A DNA stretch of 64,000 nucleotides, from positions 4,588,001 to 4,652,000 of the forward strand of contig NZ_CP067412.1 of the NCBI RefSeq assembly GCF_023375815.1, in the 5' to 3' direction. The stretch is from Pseudomonas sp. HS6. GTDB taxonomy: Bacteria > Pseudomonadota > Gammaproteobacteria > Pseudomonadales > Pseudomonadaceae. The notes under the pieces were generated by a model. That model was not told where the DNA came from. It ran no database searches and saw only the letters and a list, made by a program, of their open reading frames with translations. Made by a program: the position numbers and the translations under genes. Below are positions 37,351 to 48,784 of the stretch, piece by piece (positions within the stretch are counted from its first letter, which is position 1; each line of letters begins with the position of its first letter).

Positions 37351-38793
37351 ATGTTCGATTTCCACCCCCAGCTCAAGCAGCGCTTCGCTGCCTTGCGCAC
37401 GGGCGCCGAGTTTTTTTCCTTGCGGTATGTACGTGAGTCCGGCCAGTACCTGTCGGTGCGCAAGAACGTCGCCGAACCGCCGAGCCTGAGCCGCGACGAA
37501 GGCGCGATGCTCACCGTTCGCGTCAACGGCGTCGAAGCCTACGCCGCAACCAATGACCTGTCGCAACAAGGCCTGCAAGCCGCCCTCGAGCGTGCCGAGC
37601 AGCAGGCCCGCCGGATCAAGCCCCACGCCCTGCTCGACCTTAGCCAGCAGCCGGTGTCCAGCGACCGTGCCGACTACTTTTCACCCAATCTCGAACAACC
37701 CTTCCCGTCCCTGAGCGAATGCTTCGAGCTGCTCGGCGCGGAATCCGCCTCGGTGCCAAAGGATGAGCGCCTGGTGAATTGGGAAGTGAGCATCGGCATC
37801 ACCCACGTCGAACAGATCTACCTGAGCAGCGCCGGGGCCGAATTGCGCCAGGCCCAGCGCTTCGTTTATCCAGGCCTGGACGTCACGGCCTACGACGGCA
37901 ACGACAGCCAGACCCGCAGCCTCGGCCGCGAAAACTTCGGCCAGCAGGGCGGTGCCGACGTGATCAGTCGCTGCGGCTTGATCGGTGCCGGCCCGCAAGT
38001 CGCCGATCAGGCGCTGCAACTGCTGCTCGCGCCGAACACCCCGCAAGGCCCCCGCGACCTGCTGCTGATGCCTGACCAGATGATGTTGCAGATCCACGAA
38101 TCCATCGGCCACCCGCTGGAACTCGACCGGATCCTCGGCGACGAGCGCAATTACGCCGGCACCAGTTTTGTCAAAGCCTCGGATTTCGGCAGCCTGCAAT
38201 ACGGCTCGAAACTGCTCAACGTGACGTTCGATCCGGGCATCCCGGAAGAACTCGCCAGCTACGGCCATGACGACGACGGCACAGCCGCCAGCAAGCAATT
38301 CCTGATTCGCGAAGGTCTGCTGGTGCGGCCGCTGGGTGGAGCACTGTCGCAATTCCGCGCGGGTATGGACGGCGTCGCCAACAGTCGCGCCTGCGGCTGG
38401 AACCGCCCGCCGATCGACCGCATGGCCAACCTCAACATCGAGCCGGGTGACCAATCGCTGCAGCAACTGATCGGCAGCATCGAAAACGGCATCCTGATGA
38501 GCACCAACCGTTCGTGGTCGATCGACGATGCACGCAACAAATTCCAGTTCGGCTGCGAATGGGGTCAGTTGATTGAAAACGGCGAACTCAAAGGCGTGGT
38601 AAAAAACCCGAACTACCGGGGCATTTCCGCGCACTTCTGGAAGAGCCTGCGCGCCGTCGGCAACGCCGGCACCACCCAGGTGCTGGGCACGCCGAACTGC
38701 GGCAAGGGCGAACCGAACCAGGTGATCCGCGTCGGCCACGCTTCGCCGGCCTGCGTGTTCAGCAATGTTGATGTGTTTGGGGGAGACGCCTGA
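37351..38793 (+). CDS. TldD-like zinc metalloprotease
   Basis: A 480-residue member of the TldD/PmbA family. The zinc-binding HExxxH motif is intact: His 249, Glu 250, His 254 in MLQIHESIGHPLELDR. The C-terminus has the usual ASPACVFSNVD-type strands. TldD acts as a heterodimer with TldE and unfolds or trims peptides, e.g. in microcin B17 maturation. The N-terminus differs from housekeeping TldD, so this is likely a paralog. It overlaps the partner by one base. Confidence 0.85.
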   Translation: MFDFHPQLKQRFAALRTGAEFFSLRYVRESGQYLSVRKNVAEPPSLSRDEGAMLTVRVNGVEAYAATNDLSQQGLQAALERAEQQARRIKPHALLDLSQQPVSSDRADYFSPNLEQPFPSLSECFELLGAESASVPKDERLVNWEVSIGITHVEQIYLSSAGAELRQAQRFVYPGLDVTAYDGNDSQTRSLGRENFGQQGGADVISRCGLIGAGPQVADQALQLLLAPNTPQGPRDLLLMPDQMMLQIHESIGHPLELDRILGDERNYAGTSFVKASDFGSLQYGSKLLNVTFDPGIPEELASYGHDDDGTAASKQFLIREGLLVRPLGGALSQFRAGMDGVANSRACGWNRPPIDRMANLNIEPGDQSLQQLIGSIENGILMSTNRSWSIDDARNKFQFGCEWGQLIENGELKGVVKNPNYRGISAHFWKSLRAVGNAGTTQVLGTPNCGKGEPNQVIRVGHASPACVFSNVDVFGGDA

Positions 38794-40130
38794 TGAGTAT
38801 TTCCAAGAACCCGTCCGAGGCGTTCAAGGTGCTGGTCAACTGGCTGCGCGATGCCGTGCGCGAGCCGGAACAGTTCACCCTGAGTTACGACGCCGAATCG
38901 TCGGCCTTCGTGCGCTTCAACCACGCCAAGGTGCGTCAGGCCGGGCAAGTGCAGCAAGCCGGTATCGGTCTGAAACTGATCGACGACGGCCGCCATGCCG
39001 ACCTGCACATCACCCTGTCCGGCGAGCAGGCCACCGACCTGCAACGCCTCGCCGAAGGCTTGCAACAATTGCGCGAAACCCTGCCGCTGCTGCCACAGGA
39101 TCCTTACCTGCTGCTCAACCACAACGGCTGGCAGAGCAAGAACGTGCAGGAACATCCGCTGCCGGACACCGAGCAGGTGGTGGCAGAAATCGCCGAGGCT
39201 GCGGCCGGCCTGGATCTGGTCGGCTTCTACGCCGCCGGCCCAATCAGCCGTGGCTTCGCCAGCTCTTCCGGCGCGTTCGGCTGGCATCAGGCCAACAGCT
39301 TCAACTTCGACTTCAGCCTGTTCCACGAGAACGGCGAAGCAGTGAAGGCCAGCTACGCCGGACATGACTGGAACAGCGAAGACTTCGCCAAACGCATCCA
39401 GCAGGCCCGCGAGCAACTCGAGTTTCTCGGTCGCCCCCTGCGCACCTTGCCGCCCGGCCAATACCGCGCCTATCTGGCGCCGGCGGCGCTGGAAGAAATC
39501 ATGGGCATGCTGTGCTGGGGCGGTTTCTCGGCGCAGTCGATTGCCAGCAAGAGCAGCCCGTTGCAGAAACTGTATGCCGGCGATCAGGCGCTCAGTCCCT
39601 TGGTGTCCCTCGACGAGAAAGTCAGCGACTCGCTGAGCCCGGCGTTCTCCGGCGAAGGTTATCCGCGCAGTGATCTGCGGTTGATCATTGAGGGCAAGGC
39701 CGGCGAGCAACTGGTCGGTTCACGCAGTGCTGCCGAATACGGTCTGACAGCCAACGGTGCCGGCGGTGGCGAATCGCCAAGCGCACTGAACATGGGTGCG
39801 GGTGATCTGCCGCAGGCCGAAATCCTCAAGCAGTTGGGCACCGGGTTGTATATCAGCAACCTGTGGTACTTGAACTTCTCCGATCAACCGGCGGCGCGCC
39901 TGACCGGCATGACCCGGTTTGCCACGTTCTGGGTCGAGAATGGCGAGATTCAGGCGCCGGTCAGCACCATGCGTTTCGACGACAGTGCCTACAGTCTGCT
40001 GGGTTCGCAGCTGGAAGCGTTGACCGCCGAGCGTGAGTTGCTGCTGTCGGCGAGTACCTACAGCCAGCGCAATACGTCGTCGGCGTTGCTGCCGGGGGCG
40101 CTGGTGAGTCGATTGACCTTGACCTTGTAA
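38793..40130 (+). CDS. TldE/PmbA-like partner subunit
   Basis: A 445-residue PmbA/TldE-family protein with no HExxxH motif, as expected for the non-catalytic subunit. The family's C-terminal glycine-rich segment (GAGDLPQAEILKQLGTGLYI) is present. It starts within the TGATG overlap with the upstream TldD-like gene, so the two are translationally coupled and surely form a complex. Confidence 0.85.
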   Translation: MSISKNPSEAFKVLVNWLRDAVREPEQFTLSYDAESSAFVRFNHAKVRQAGQVQQAGIGLKLIDDGRHADLHITLSGEQATDLQRLAEGLQQLRETLPLLPQDPYLLLNHNGWQSKNVQEHPLPDTEQVVAEIAEAAAGLDLVGFYAAGPISRGFASSSGAFGWHQANSFNFDFSLFHENGEAVKASYAGHDWNSEDFAKRIQQAREQLEFLGRPLRTLPPGQYRAYLAPAALEEIMGMLCWGGFSAQSIASKSSPLQKLYAGDQALSPLVSLDEKVSDSLSPAFSGEGYPRSDLRLIIEGKAGEQLVGSRSAAEYGLTANGAGGGESPSALNMGAGDLPQAEILKQLGTGLYISNLWYLNFSDQPAARLTGMTRFATFWVENGEIQAPVSTMRFDDSAYSLLGSQLEALTAERELLLSASTYSQRNTSSALLPGALVSRLTLTL

Positions 40131-40149
40131 CACCGCGACACCGCAAAAC

Positions 40150-40257
40150 CTGTGGGAGCTGGCTTGCCAGCGATAGGGCCCTTGAATTCAATACAAGTAT
40201 TGCCTGAGAGTCCGCCATCGCTGGCAAGTCGAATCATCGCACCGCAGCCCCCACAGG
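40150..40257. repeat. REP pair upstream of the MFS gene
   Basis: The left copy is short form; the right copy is the long form, with TCGAATCATCGCACCGCAGC inserted. Confidence 0.8.
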
Positions 40258-40287
40258 GTCCGGTTACCTGCCACTAACAGAGGTTCC

Positions 40288-41715
40288 ATGCCCAACCGCC
40301 CGCCTCTCGACGCCATCACCGCCCGCTGGTTGCCGTGGGTCGTCGCCATCGCTTTCTTCATGCAGTCCCTCGACGGGACCATCCTCAACACTGCCCTGCC
40401 AGCCATGGCCCGGGATCTGGCCGAAGACCCGTTGCGCATGCAGGGCGTGATCATCGCCTACATGCTCACCGTGGCGTTGCTGATTCCGGCCTCGGGCTGG
40501 ATCGCCGACCGCTTCGGGACCAAGAAAATCTTCTTCGGCGCGATCTTGCTGTTCAGCATTGGCTCGCTGCTCTGCGCCTTGTCGAGCAGCCTGAGCATGC
40601 TGATCGGTGCCCGGGTGATTCAGGGCCTCGGCGGCGCACTGATGCTGCCGGTCGGACGGCTGGTGGTGCTGCGCGCTTATCCGCGTTCGGAACTGGTACG
40701 GATCATGGGTTTCATCACCATTCCCGGCCTGCTCGGCCCGCTGATCGGCCCGACCATGGGCGGCTGGATGGTGGAATACCTGACGTGGCACTGGATCTTC
40801 CTGATCAACCTGCCGGTCGGCGTCATCGGTTGCTACGCGGTGTGGAAGTTCATCCCCGACCTGCGCGGCACCGAGCGTACGCGTTTCGATAGCCTGGGCT
40901 TCCTGCTGTTCGGCGCAGCGATGGTGCTGATCACCATCGCCATGGAAGGCCTCGGCGAACTGCACCTGCCGCACTTGCGGGTGATGCTGTTGCTGTTCGG
41001 CGGTATGGCGTGTCTGGCGGCGTACTGGTTGCGCGCCGGGCACATTGAAAACCCGCTGTTCGCGCCGTCGCTGTTCAAGACCCGCACCTTCGCGGTCGGC
41101 ATTCTCGGCAACCTGTTTGCCCGATTGGGCAGCGGCGCTCTGCCGTTTCTGGTGCCGTTGCTGCTGCAAGTCGCGCTGGGTTATTCGCCGTCCCAGGCCG
41201 GGATGAGCATGTTGCCGCTGGCCGCTGCGGCGATGGTCGCCAAGTGGGGCGCGCGGCCGCTGATCGAACGCCTCGGCTATCGCATCGTGCTGACCGGCAA
41301 CACGCTGTTTCTGGGGATCATGCTGGCAAGCATGGGCCTGGTCAGCGAGCAGACGCCGTACTGGCTGCTGCTGTGCCTGCTGGCGATTCTCGGAGCGATC
41401 AACTCGCTGCAATTTACTGCGATGAACACCGTGACCCTGATCGACCTCGACGACGCCAGCGCCAGCAGCGGCAACAGCCTGCTGTCAGTGGTGGCGCAAT
41501 TGTCACTGAGCCTCGGTGTGGCGTGCGCGGGTGCGCTGCTCGGCGGCTTCACGGCGGAGATCGGCAACGACGGCGTTGAGACCGTGTTGGGCGCATTTCA
41601 ACTCACATTCGTGACCGTTGGGATCATGGCGATGCTGGCGGCGACGATCTTTTCGCAACTCTCCAAGGAAGACGGACGGCGTGTCAGGCGTCCGGAAGAG
41701 CACATCGAGTCTTAG
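40288..41715 (+). CDS. mdtD: MFS multidrug transporter, DHA2 family (MdtD-like)
   Basis: A 475-residue inner-membrane protein with about 14 spans. Motifs are LDGTILNTALPAMARDL (motif D1-like), GWIADRFGTKKIF (motif A), RVIQGLGGALMLPVGRL (motif B) and PGLLGPLIGPTMGGWM (motif C), typical of 14-TMS proton antiporters. Length and sequence pattern fit MdtD. Substrates cannot be told from sequence. No regulator is adjacent. Confidence 0.85.
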   Translation: MPNRPPLDAITARWLPWVVAIAFFMQSLDGTILNTALPAMARDLAEDPLRMQGVIIAYMLTVALLIPASGWIADRFGTKKIFFGAILLFSIGSLLCALSSSLSMLIGARVIQGLGGALMLPVGRLVVLRAYPRSELVRIMGFITIPGLLGPLIGPTMGGWMVEYLTWHWIFLINLPVGVIGCYAVWKFIPDLRGTERTRFDSLGFLLFGAAMVLITIAMEGLGELHLPHLRVMLLLFGGMACLAAYWLRAGHIENPLFAPSLFKTRTFAVGILGNLFARLGSGALPFLVPLLLQVALGYSPSQAGMSMLPLAAAAMVAKWGARPLIERLGYRIVLTGNTLFLGIMLASMGLVSEQTPYWLLLCLLAILGAINSLQFTAMNTVTLIDLDDASASSGNSLLSVVAQLSLSLGVACAGALLGGFTAEIGNDGVETVLGAFQLTFVTVGIMAMLAATIFSQLSKEDGRRVRRPEEHIES

Positions 41716-41772
41716 GGCTATTGGCCATCGGGCTGGTACACTGCGCGACATTTTGTTTTGCAGGCCAGTCCC

Positions 41773-43158
<1,386 letters not shown>

Positions 43159-43183
43159 ACGATCTACCATCCAAAGTAGATCC

Positions 43184-43289
43184 TTGTGGGAGCGGCGGTG
43201 CGACGGTTCGACTTGCCCGCGATGACGGACTGACAAACAACATCCATGTTGAATGTTCTGGCCTCATCGCGGGCAAGCCCGCTCCCACA
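43184..43289. repeat. REP pair downstream of dbpA
   Basis: The left copy is the long form (GGCGGTGCGACGGTTCGAC inside the REP); the right one, ATCGCGGGCAAGCCCGCTCC, is short. Confidence 0.85.
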
Positions 43290-43331
43290 TTGGTCTTCGG
43301 TGAATTTTGAATACTTTGTGAGGACACCGTT

Positions 43332-44510
43332 TTGCGCTCTACCGAAGTCGTGATCATTGGCGCTGGCGCCGCAGGGTTGATGTGTGCACTGACCGCCGCC
43401 GGGCGTGGCCGTCAGGTGATGCTGCTCGACCACGCGAACAAGGCCGGCAAGAAAATCCTGATGTCCGGTGGTGGGCGCTGCAACTTCACCAACATGTACA
43501 CCGAGCCGAGCAATTTCCTTTCGCAGAATTCGCATTTCTGCAAATCCGCGCTGGCCCGCTACACCCAGTGGGACTTCATCGGCATGGTCGCCAAACACGG
43601 CGTGCCGTATCACGAAAAAAAACTCGGTCAGTTGTTCTGCGATAACAAATCCAGCGACATCCTCGGCATGCTGCTGGACGAGTGCGATCAGGTCGGCGTC
43701 AACCTGCACCTCGATACCTCGATCCAGACCATCGAGAAGGTCGAGGGCGGTTACCTGCTCGACACTACTCTCGGGCAGATCCAGTGCCAGTCGCTGGTGA
43801 TTGCCACTGGCGGTCTGTCGATCCCGACGTTGGGTGCCACCGGTTTCGGTTATCAGGTCGCCAAGCAATTTGGTCACGACCTGCTGCCGACCCGCGCCGG
43901 GCTGGTGCCATTCACCATCACCGATCAGCTCAAGGATCTGTGCACCGAACTGTCCGGCACCTCGGTGGATTGCCTGGTCAGCTGCAATGACCAGAGCTTT
44001 CGCGAGAACATACTGTTCACTCACCGCGGCCTCAGCGGCCCGGCGATTCTGCAGATTTCTTCGTTCTGGGAATCCGGTGACACGGTCGAAATCAACCTGC
44101 TGCCCGATCACGACGCCGCGAGCTGGCTGCAACAGCAAACCGCCGAACGTCCGAACAGCGAACTGAAAACCCTGCTCGGCGAAATCTTCACCAAGAAGAT
44201 GGCCAACCTGCTGGCGGACAACTGGTTCGTCTCCAAACCGATGAAGCAGTACACCCACGCCGAACTGGCGGAGATCGCCGAGAAGCTCGGCAGCTGGAAA
44301 GTCGTCCCGGCCGGCACCGAAGGCTACCGCACCGCCGAAGTCACCCTCGGTGGCGTCGACACCCGCGAAGTGTCGTCCAAGACCATGGAATCGCTGAAAA
44401 GCCCGGGCCTCTATTTTGTTGGCGAAGTGCTGGATGTCACCGGGCATCTGGGCGGATTCAACTTCCAGTGGGCCTGGGCGTCTGGCTACGCTGCCGCGCA
44501 GTACGTCTGA
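43332..44510 (+). CDS. FAD-dependent oxidoreductase, HI0933 (YhiN) family
   Basis: A 392-residue flavoprotein: VVIIGAGAAGLMCALTAAGR at the N-terminus, then the family hallmark SGGGRCNFTNM at about 47-57, LVIATGGLSIPTLGATGFGY and the terminal GEVLDVTGHLGGFNFQWAWA. Members may act on tRNA or as BaiN-like reductases, but no reaction is certain. It starts at a TTG with GAGGACA seven bases before. Confidence 0.88.
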   Translation: MRSTEVVIIGAGAAGLMCALTAAGRGRQVMLLDHANKAGKKILMSGGGRCNFTNMYTEPSNFLSQNSHFCKSALARYTQWDFIGMVAKHGVPYHEKKLGQLFCDNKSSDILGMLLDECDQVGVNLHLDTSIQTIEKVEGGYLLDTTLGQIQCQSLVIATGGLSIPTLGATGFGYQVAKQFGHDLLPTRAGLVPFTITDQLKDLCTELSGTSVDCLVSCNDQSFRENILFTHRGLSGPAILQISSFWESGDTVEINLLPDHDAASWLQQQTAERPNSELKTLLGEIFTKKMANLLADNWFVSKPMKQYTHAELAEIAEKLGSWKVVPAGTEGYRTAEVTLGGVDTREVSSKTMESLKSPGLYFVGEVLDVTGHLGGFNFQWAWASGYAAAQYV

Positions 44511-44540
44511 CCCAGGCTTCTTGGATTTGAAATGCAATCC

Positions 44541-44647
44541 CTGTGGGAGCTGCGGTGCGACGATTCGACTTGCCAGCGATGGCGGCCTGACAGTCAGCAA
44601 TGATGTTGGGTGTACTGGCCTCATCGCTGGCAAGCCAGCTCCCACAG
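44541..44647. repeat. REP pair upstream of yccS
   Basis: Long-form copy (TGCGGTGCGACGATTCGACT inserted) facing a short-form copy, GCTGGCAAGCCAGCTCCCAC. Confidence 0.85.
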
Positions 44648-44789
44648 GTTTGTGTGCAAGATTCAAAATTTGAAGTCGGCGCAAGAACCCAAAGGAACAC
44701 TTTTTGCTGTCAGATGTGATCGGCGCCATTGCGTCGGCGTCATTACTGGCTCAATTTAGCGGCATCGCCTCGGAAGGCCTTCGCACTTC

Positions 44790-46973
44790 ATGTCCTCGAC
44801 CTCGTTTCGTCAGTCTTTGCGGCGCCTGTGGGCGCTGGATAAATTCAGCTACAGCGTGCGGGTGTTCATCGCCCTGACCGGCAGCATGGCGCTGTGCTGG
44901 TATCAGGATGAAATGGGGCTGCTGATCCCGCTGTTCCTGGGGATCATCGCCAGTGCCCTGGCCGAGACCGACGACAGTTGGCAGGGCCGCCTCAACGCAC
45001 TGGCGGTGACGCTGGTGTGTTTCAGCGTCGCGGCGCTGTCGGTGGAATTGCTGTTCCCCTACCCCATCGTGTTCGTCATCGCTTTGGCGCTGGCCAGTTT
45101 CGGCCTGACCATGCTCGGTGCGCTCGGCGAGCGTTATGGCGCGATCGCCTCGGCGACCCTGATTCTTTCCGTCTACACCATGATCGGCGTCGACCAACGT
45201 GGCGGCGCGGTCACGGATTTTTGGCATGAGCCGATGCTGCTGGTGGCCGGCGCCGCGTGGTACGGCCTGCTGTCGGTGCTGTGGCAGGCGATGTTTTCCA
45301 ATCAGCCGGTTCAGCAGAGTCTGGCGCGGTTGTTCCGCGAACTCGGCTATTACCTGAAGCTGAAAGCCTCGCTGTTCGAGCCGATCCGTCAGATGGACGT
45401 CGAAGCGCGGCGGCTGGAACTGGCTCAACAAAACGGCCGTGTCGTTGCGGCGCTGAACAGCGCCAAGGAAATCATTCTGCATCGGGTCGGCAACGGTCGC
45501 CCCGGCTCGAAAGTCAGCCGTTACCTGAAGCTGTACTTCCTTGCCCAGGACATTCACGAACGCGCCAGTTCTTCGCACTACCCCTACAACGCGCTGGCCG
45601 AAGCGTTTTTCCACAGCGACGTGCTGTTCCGCTGCCAGCGCCTGCTGCGTCAGCAAGGCAAGGCCTGCCGGGCGCTGGCCGAATCGATCCAGATGCGCCA
45701 GCCGTTCATCTACGATGCGACTTTTGCCGAAGCCCTGAGCGACCTGCACGCCTCCCTCGAACACCTGCGCATCCAGAGCAACCCGGCCTGGCGTGGACTG
45801 TTGCGTTCGTTGCGGGCACTGGCGGCCAACCTCGGCACCCTCGACCGTTTGCTCAGCGATGCGAGCAACCCTGATGCCTTGGCCGATGCCACCGACAGCA
45901 GCCTGCTCGACCGCTCGCCGCGCAATTTCAAGGACGTATTGGTTCGCCTGCGCACCCAACTGACGCCGACGTCACTGTTGTTCCGCCACGCCCTGCGCCT
46001 GCCGCTGGCGTTGAGCATCGGCTACGGCATGGTGCATCTGATTCACCCGTCGCAAGGCTATTGGATCATCCTCACCACGCTGTTCGTCTGCCAGCCGAAC
46101 TACGGCGCCACCCGGCGCAAACTCGGCCAGCGAATTCTCGGCACCGCCATCGGCCTGACCATCGCCTGGGCGCTTTTCGATCTGTTCCCGAGCCCGCTGG
46201 TGCAGTCGTGTTTCGCCATCGCTGCCGGCGTGGTGTTCTTTACCAACCGCACCACCCGCTACACCGTGGCGACCGCCGCGATCACGATCATGGTGCTGTT
46301 CTGCTTCAACCAGGTCGGTGACGGCTACGGGCTGTTTGTGCCGCGCCTGTTCGATACCCTGCTCGGCAGCCTGATCGCCGGTCTCACGGTGATCCTGTTC
46401 CTGCCGGACTGGCAGGGTCGGCGCCTGAACAAGGTGCTGGCCAACACCCTGACCTGCAACAGCATCTACCTGCGCCAGATCATGCAGCAATACGCCGCCG
46501 GCAAGAGCGACGACCTCGCCTATCGACTCGCCCGCCGCAACGCGCACAACGCCGACGCGGCGCTGTCGACCACGCTGGCAAACATGCTGATGGAGCCGGG
46601 GCACTTCCGGAAAGAGGCCGACGTCGGCTTCCGTTTCCTGGTGCTGTCGCACACGCTGCTCAGCTATCTCTCAGGCCTAGGTGCGCACCGGGAAACCCAG
46701 CTGCCGGCGGAGGTGCGTGAGCATCTGATCGATGGCGCCGGGGTGAAACTCGCCACCAGCATCGACGAAATTGCTCAGGGGTTGTCGAGCAAACAGCCGA
46801 TTGCGATTCAAAGCGATGAGGAAGAGGCGCTGGCCAATGAGCTTGAGCAGATGGCGGACGAGATCGACGAAGGCCAGCGACTGGTACAGACGCAACTGGC
46901 GTTGATCTGCCGCCAGCTCGGTCCGTTGCGGACGCTGGCGGCGCACTTGATCAAAGACACGGCCGAGGATTGA
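44790..46973 (+). CDS. yccS: YccS/FUSC-family inner-membrane transporter
   Basis: 727 residues. Two blocks of hydrophobic spans (about 20-165 and 400-525) flank a cytoplasmic helical domain, the layout of the FUSC/YccS family related to aromatic acid exporters. The motif LFVCQPNYGATRRKLGQRIL GT region marks the second block. The C-terminal 170 residues are cytosolic and helical. Substrate unknown. Confidence 0.87.
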   Translation: MSSTSFRQSLRRLWALDKFSYSVRVFIALTGSMALCWYQDEMGLLIPLFLGIIASALAETDDSWQGRLNALAVTLVCFSVAALSVELLFPYPIVFVIALALASFGLTMLGALGERYGAIASATLILSVYTMIGVDQRGGAVTDFWHEPMLLVAGAAWYGLLSVLWQAMFSNQPVQQSLARLFRELGYYLKLKASLFEPIRQMDVEARRLELAQQNGRVVAALNSAKEIILHRVGNGRPGSKVSRYLKLYFLAQDIHERASSSHYPYNALAEAFFHSDVLFRCQRLLRQQGKACRALAESIQMRQPFIYDATFAEALSDLHASLEHLRIQSNPAWRGLLRSLRALAANLGTLDRLLSDASNPDALADATDSSLLDRSPRNFKDVLVRLRTQLTPTSLLFRHALRLPLALSIGYGMVHLIHPSQGYWIILTTLFVCQPNYGATRRKLGQRILGTAIGLTIAWALFDLFPSPLVQSCFAIAAGVVFFTNRTTRYTVATAAITIMVLFCFNQVGDGYGLFVPRLFDTLLGSLIAGLTVILFLPDWQGRRLNKVLANTLTCNSIYLRQIMQQYAAGKSDDLAYRLARRNAHNADAALSTTLANMLMEPGHFRKEADVGFRFLVLSHTLLSYLSGLGAHRETQLPAEVREHLIDGAGVKLATSIDEIAQGLSSKQPIAIQSDEEEALANELEQMADEIDEGQRLVQTQLALICRQLGPLRTLAAHLIKDTAED

Positions 46974-46991
46974 GTTGGCCAAGCAGGCCTC

Positions 46992-47081
46992 TTCGCGGGC
47001 AAGCCCGCTCCCACAAGTTGTCTGGTGTATTCAAATTGTTGTTTCACACCGGACACTGTGGGAGCGGGCTTGCCCGCGAAA
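46992..47081. repeat. REP pair between convergent genes
   Basis: GCGGGCAAGCCCGCTCCCAC faces GTGGGAGCGGGCTTGCCCGC across about 40 bases, between the stops of yccS and the binding-protein gene. Confidence 0.88.
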
Positions 47082-47112
47082 TCGCCAGTTCGTGCACTAA
47101 AAATCCTTCAGG

Positions 47113-47850
47113 CTACATGCCGTGCTGCCTGAGCAGCTTGTCATAGCTGCCATCGGCTTTCATCGACGCAATCGCTTTGTCGAACCCGGCCACGATCTGT
47201 TCGTGCTCCGGGTTCTTCAGGCTGACCAGAATGTGCAGGCTGTTCTCGCTCAGCGGCTTGGGCAGGAACTCCACGGCGTTGCGCACTTTTGGTGATTCAC
47301 GGGCGAGGTAATAGCGGGCGACGTATTCATCTTCAAGGGTCAGCTTGACCCGATCTGCCGCCAGCATACGCACCGCCATGGCGAAGTTATGCACAGGGAC
47401 CTTCTGCAACGCCGTGTCGGCATCGAACGGCGCCGAATAGGCGTAGCCGCGAACCACCGCAATCGGATAGGTGTGCAGTTCCTGCAGGTTGTTGTATTCG
47501 ATGGGCGTGTCTTTGCGCTTGAGGAAACGCACGCGGTTGAGCAAATACTCGTCGGAAAACTGCCCCAGCTTCGTGCGATCGTCGTTGTACCAGGCGTTGA
47601 CCAGCACGTCGTAACGCCCCTCGCCAACCCCGAGCAGGGCCCGCGCCCACGGCACTTGTTCGTAATCGCTGGCATAGCCGGCCCGGGCCAGGGCCGTGCT
47701 GACAATGTCCGTGGCCAATCCACCGTTGACCAGCGTGTCATCGGTAAACGGCGGCCAGACGTCGAAGACCAGACGCAACTTCTCCGCTGCAGCGCTTTGA
47801 CCCAGCAACAGCAATCCGATCAAAGCCAACGCTCGATGCAATCGCGGCAT
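47113..47850 (-). CDS. Periplasmic amino-acid-type binding protein
   Basis: A 245-residue family-3 solute-binding protein with signal peptide (MPRLHRALALIGLLLLGQSA, cut before AEKLRL). RLVFDVWPPFTDDTLVNGGL and the DVLVNAWYNDDRT strand match the two-lobe fold. No permease or ATPase gene is adjacent, so it is an orphan, which may act as a sensor partner or use another permease. Ligand unknown. Confidence 0.85.
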   Translation of the reverse strand: MPRLHRALALIGLLLLGQSAAAEKLRLVFDVWPPFTDDTLVNGGLATDIVSTALARAGYASDYEQVPWARALLGVGEGRYDVLVNAWYNDDRTKLGQFSDEYLLNRVRFLKRKDTPIEYNNLQELHTYPIAVVRGYAYSAPFDADTALQKVPVHNFAMAVRMLAADRVKLTLEDEYVARYYLARESPKVRNAVEFLPKPLSENSLHILVSLKNPEHEQIVAGFDKAIASMKADGSYDKLLRQHGM

Positions 47851-48106
47851 GCTTGAAAATCCTTAGCGGGCGGGCCGCCCGGCGTGTTTTCAGTCAAAAC
47901 CCCAAGGCCCCGTACCGGCGAATCCCAGGCCCTAACATTAGCTCATTGAAGCCATTGCACAGCGCTTCCCTGCAGATTACACAAAGAAGTCAGCAGCGCG
48001 AGAAAGGAATGATGGCATTTTGGCCTTCGTCACAGATTATTGCGCCATACAGACATATTTCGACGGGACGCTTAGTATCGGACGACGTTGTTCAAGGAAT
48101 CGGAAG

Positions 48107-48559
48107 ATGACAATCGAGTGGCTCTGCAAACATCACAGCGATCTGGGACTGGAGCAGCTGTACGCCATTTTGAAATTGCGCGGGGAGGTGTTCGTGGTCG
48201 AACAGCGCTGCGCGTACCTGGACCCGGACGGTCAGGATCTGGATAGCGATACCTGCCACCTGATGGGCTGGGACGGCGATCAACTGGTGGCGTACCTGCG
48301 CCTGCTGGACCCGGAATCCCAGGGCGGCGATGTGGTGATCGGCCGCGTACTGACGGCGCCTGCCGGGCGTGGCAAAGGGCTGGGGCATGAAATGATGGAG
48401 CAGGCGCTGAAACAGGCCGAGAAGCGCTGGCCTGAGGTGCCGATCTATCTCTCGGCCCAAGCGCATTTGCAGGGGTATTACGGGCGGTACGGGTTTGTCG
48501 TGGCGGGTGAGGAATATCTGGAGGATGACATTCCGCATATTGGTATGCGGCGGTCTTGA
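48107..48559 (+). CDS. elaA: GNAT acetyltransferase, ElaA-like
   Basis: A 150-residue N-acetyltransferase. ElaA features are RGEVFVVEQRCAYLDPDGQD near 25 and the acetyl-CoA loop RVLTAPAGRGKGLGHEMM, then YYGRYGFVVAGEEYLEDDIP. The ATG at 48107 follows GGAAG; it begins the family N-terminus. Substrate unknown. Confidence 0.88.
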   Translation: MTIEWLCKHHSDLGLEQLYAILKLRGEVFVVEQRCAYLDPDGQDLDSDTCHLMGWDGDQLVAYLRLLDPESQGGDVVIGRVLTAPAGRGKGLGHEMMEQALKQAEKRWPEVPIYLSAQAHLQGYYGRYGFVVAGEEYLEDDIPHIGMRRS

Positions 48560-48581
48560 GCTATCGCTAGGCTGAAGATCG

Positions 48582-48758
48582 CCCCCTCACCCTAACCCTC
48601 TCCCAAAGGGAGAGGGGACTGATTGGGGAATATTCAGAAGATTCGCCGACGTGAGCGATCGCGGTTGAATCCATAATCGACTCGGTTTTTCAGGTCGATG
48701 TATAACGCCAGACACCTTAGTCGGCCCCTCTCCCTCCGGGAGAGGGCTGGGGTGAGGG
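48582..48758. repeat. Terminal-inverted-repeat element, copy D
   Basis: CCCCCTCACCCTAACCCTCT and GGGAGAGGGCTGGGGTGAGG are inverted ends. The core GTTGAATCCATAATCGACTC and CAGGTCGATGTA is the inverse of copy C's core. It lies between the convergent elaA and winged-helix genes. Confidence 0.78.
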
Positions 48759-48784
48759 CAACGATCTAAAGGTGAACACCCAAC

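Noticed and set aside
48020..48106. N-terminal extension of the ElaA-like gene
   Set aside because: No ribosome site; family N-terminus starts at 48107.
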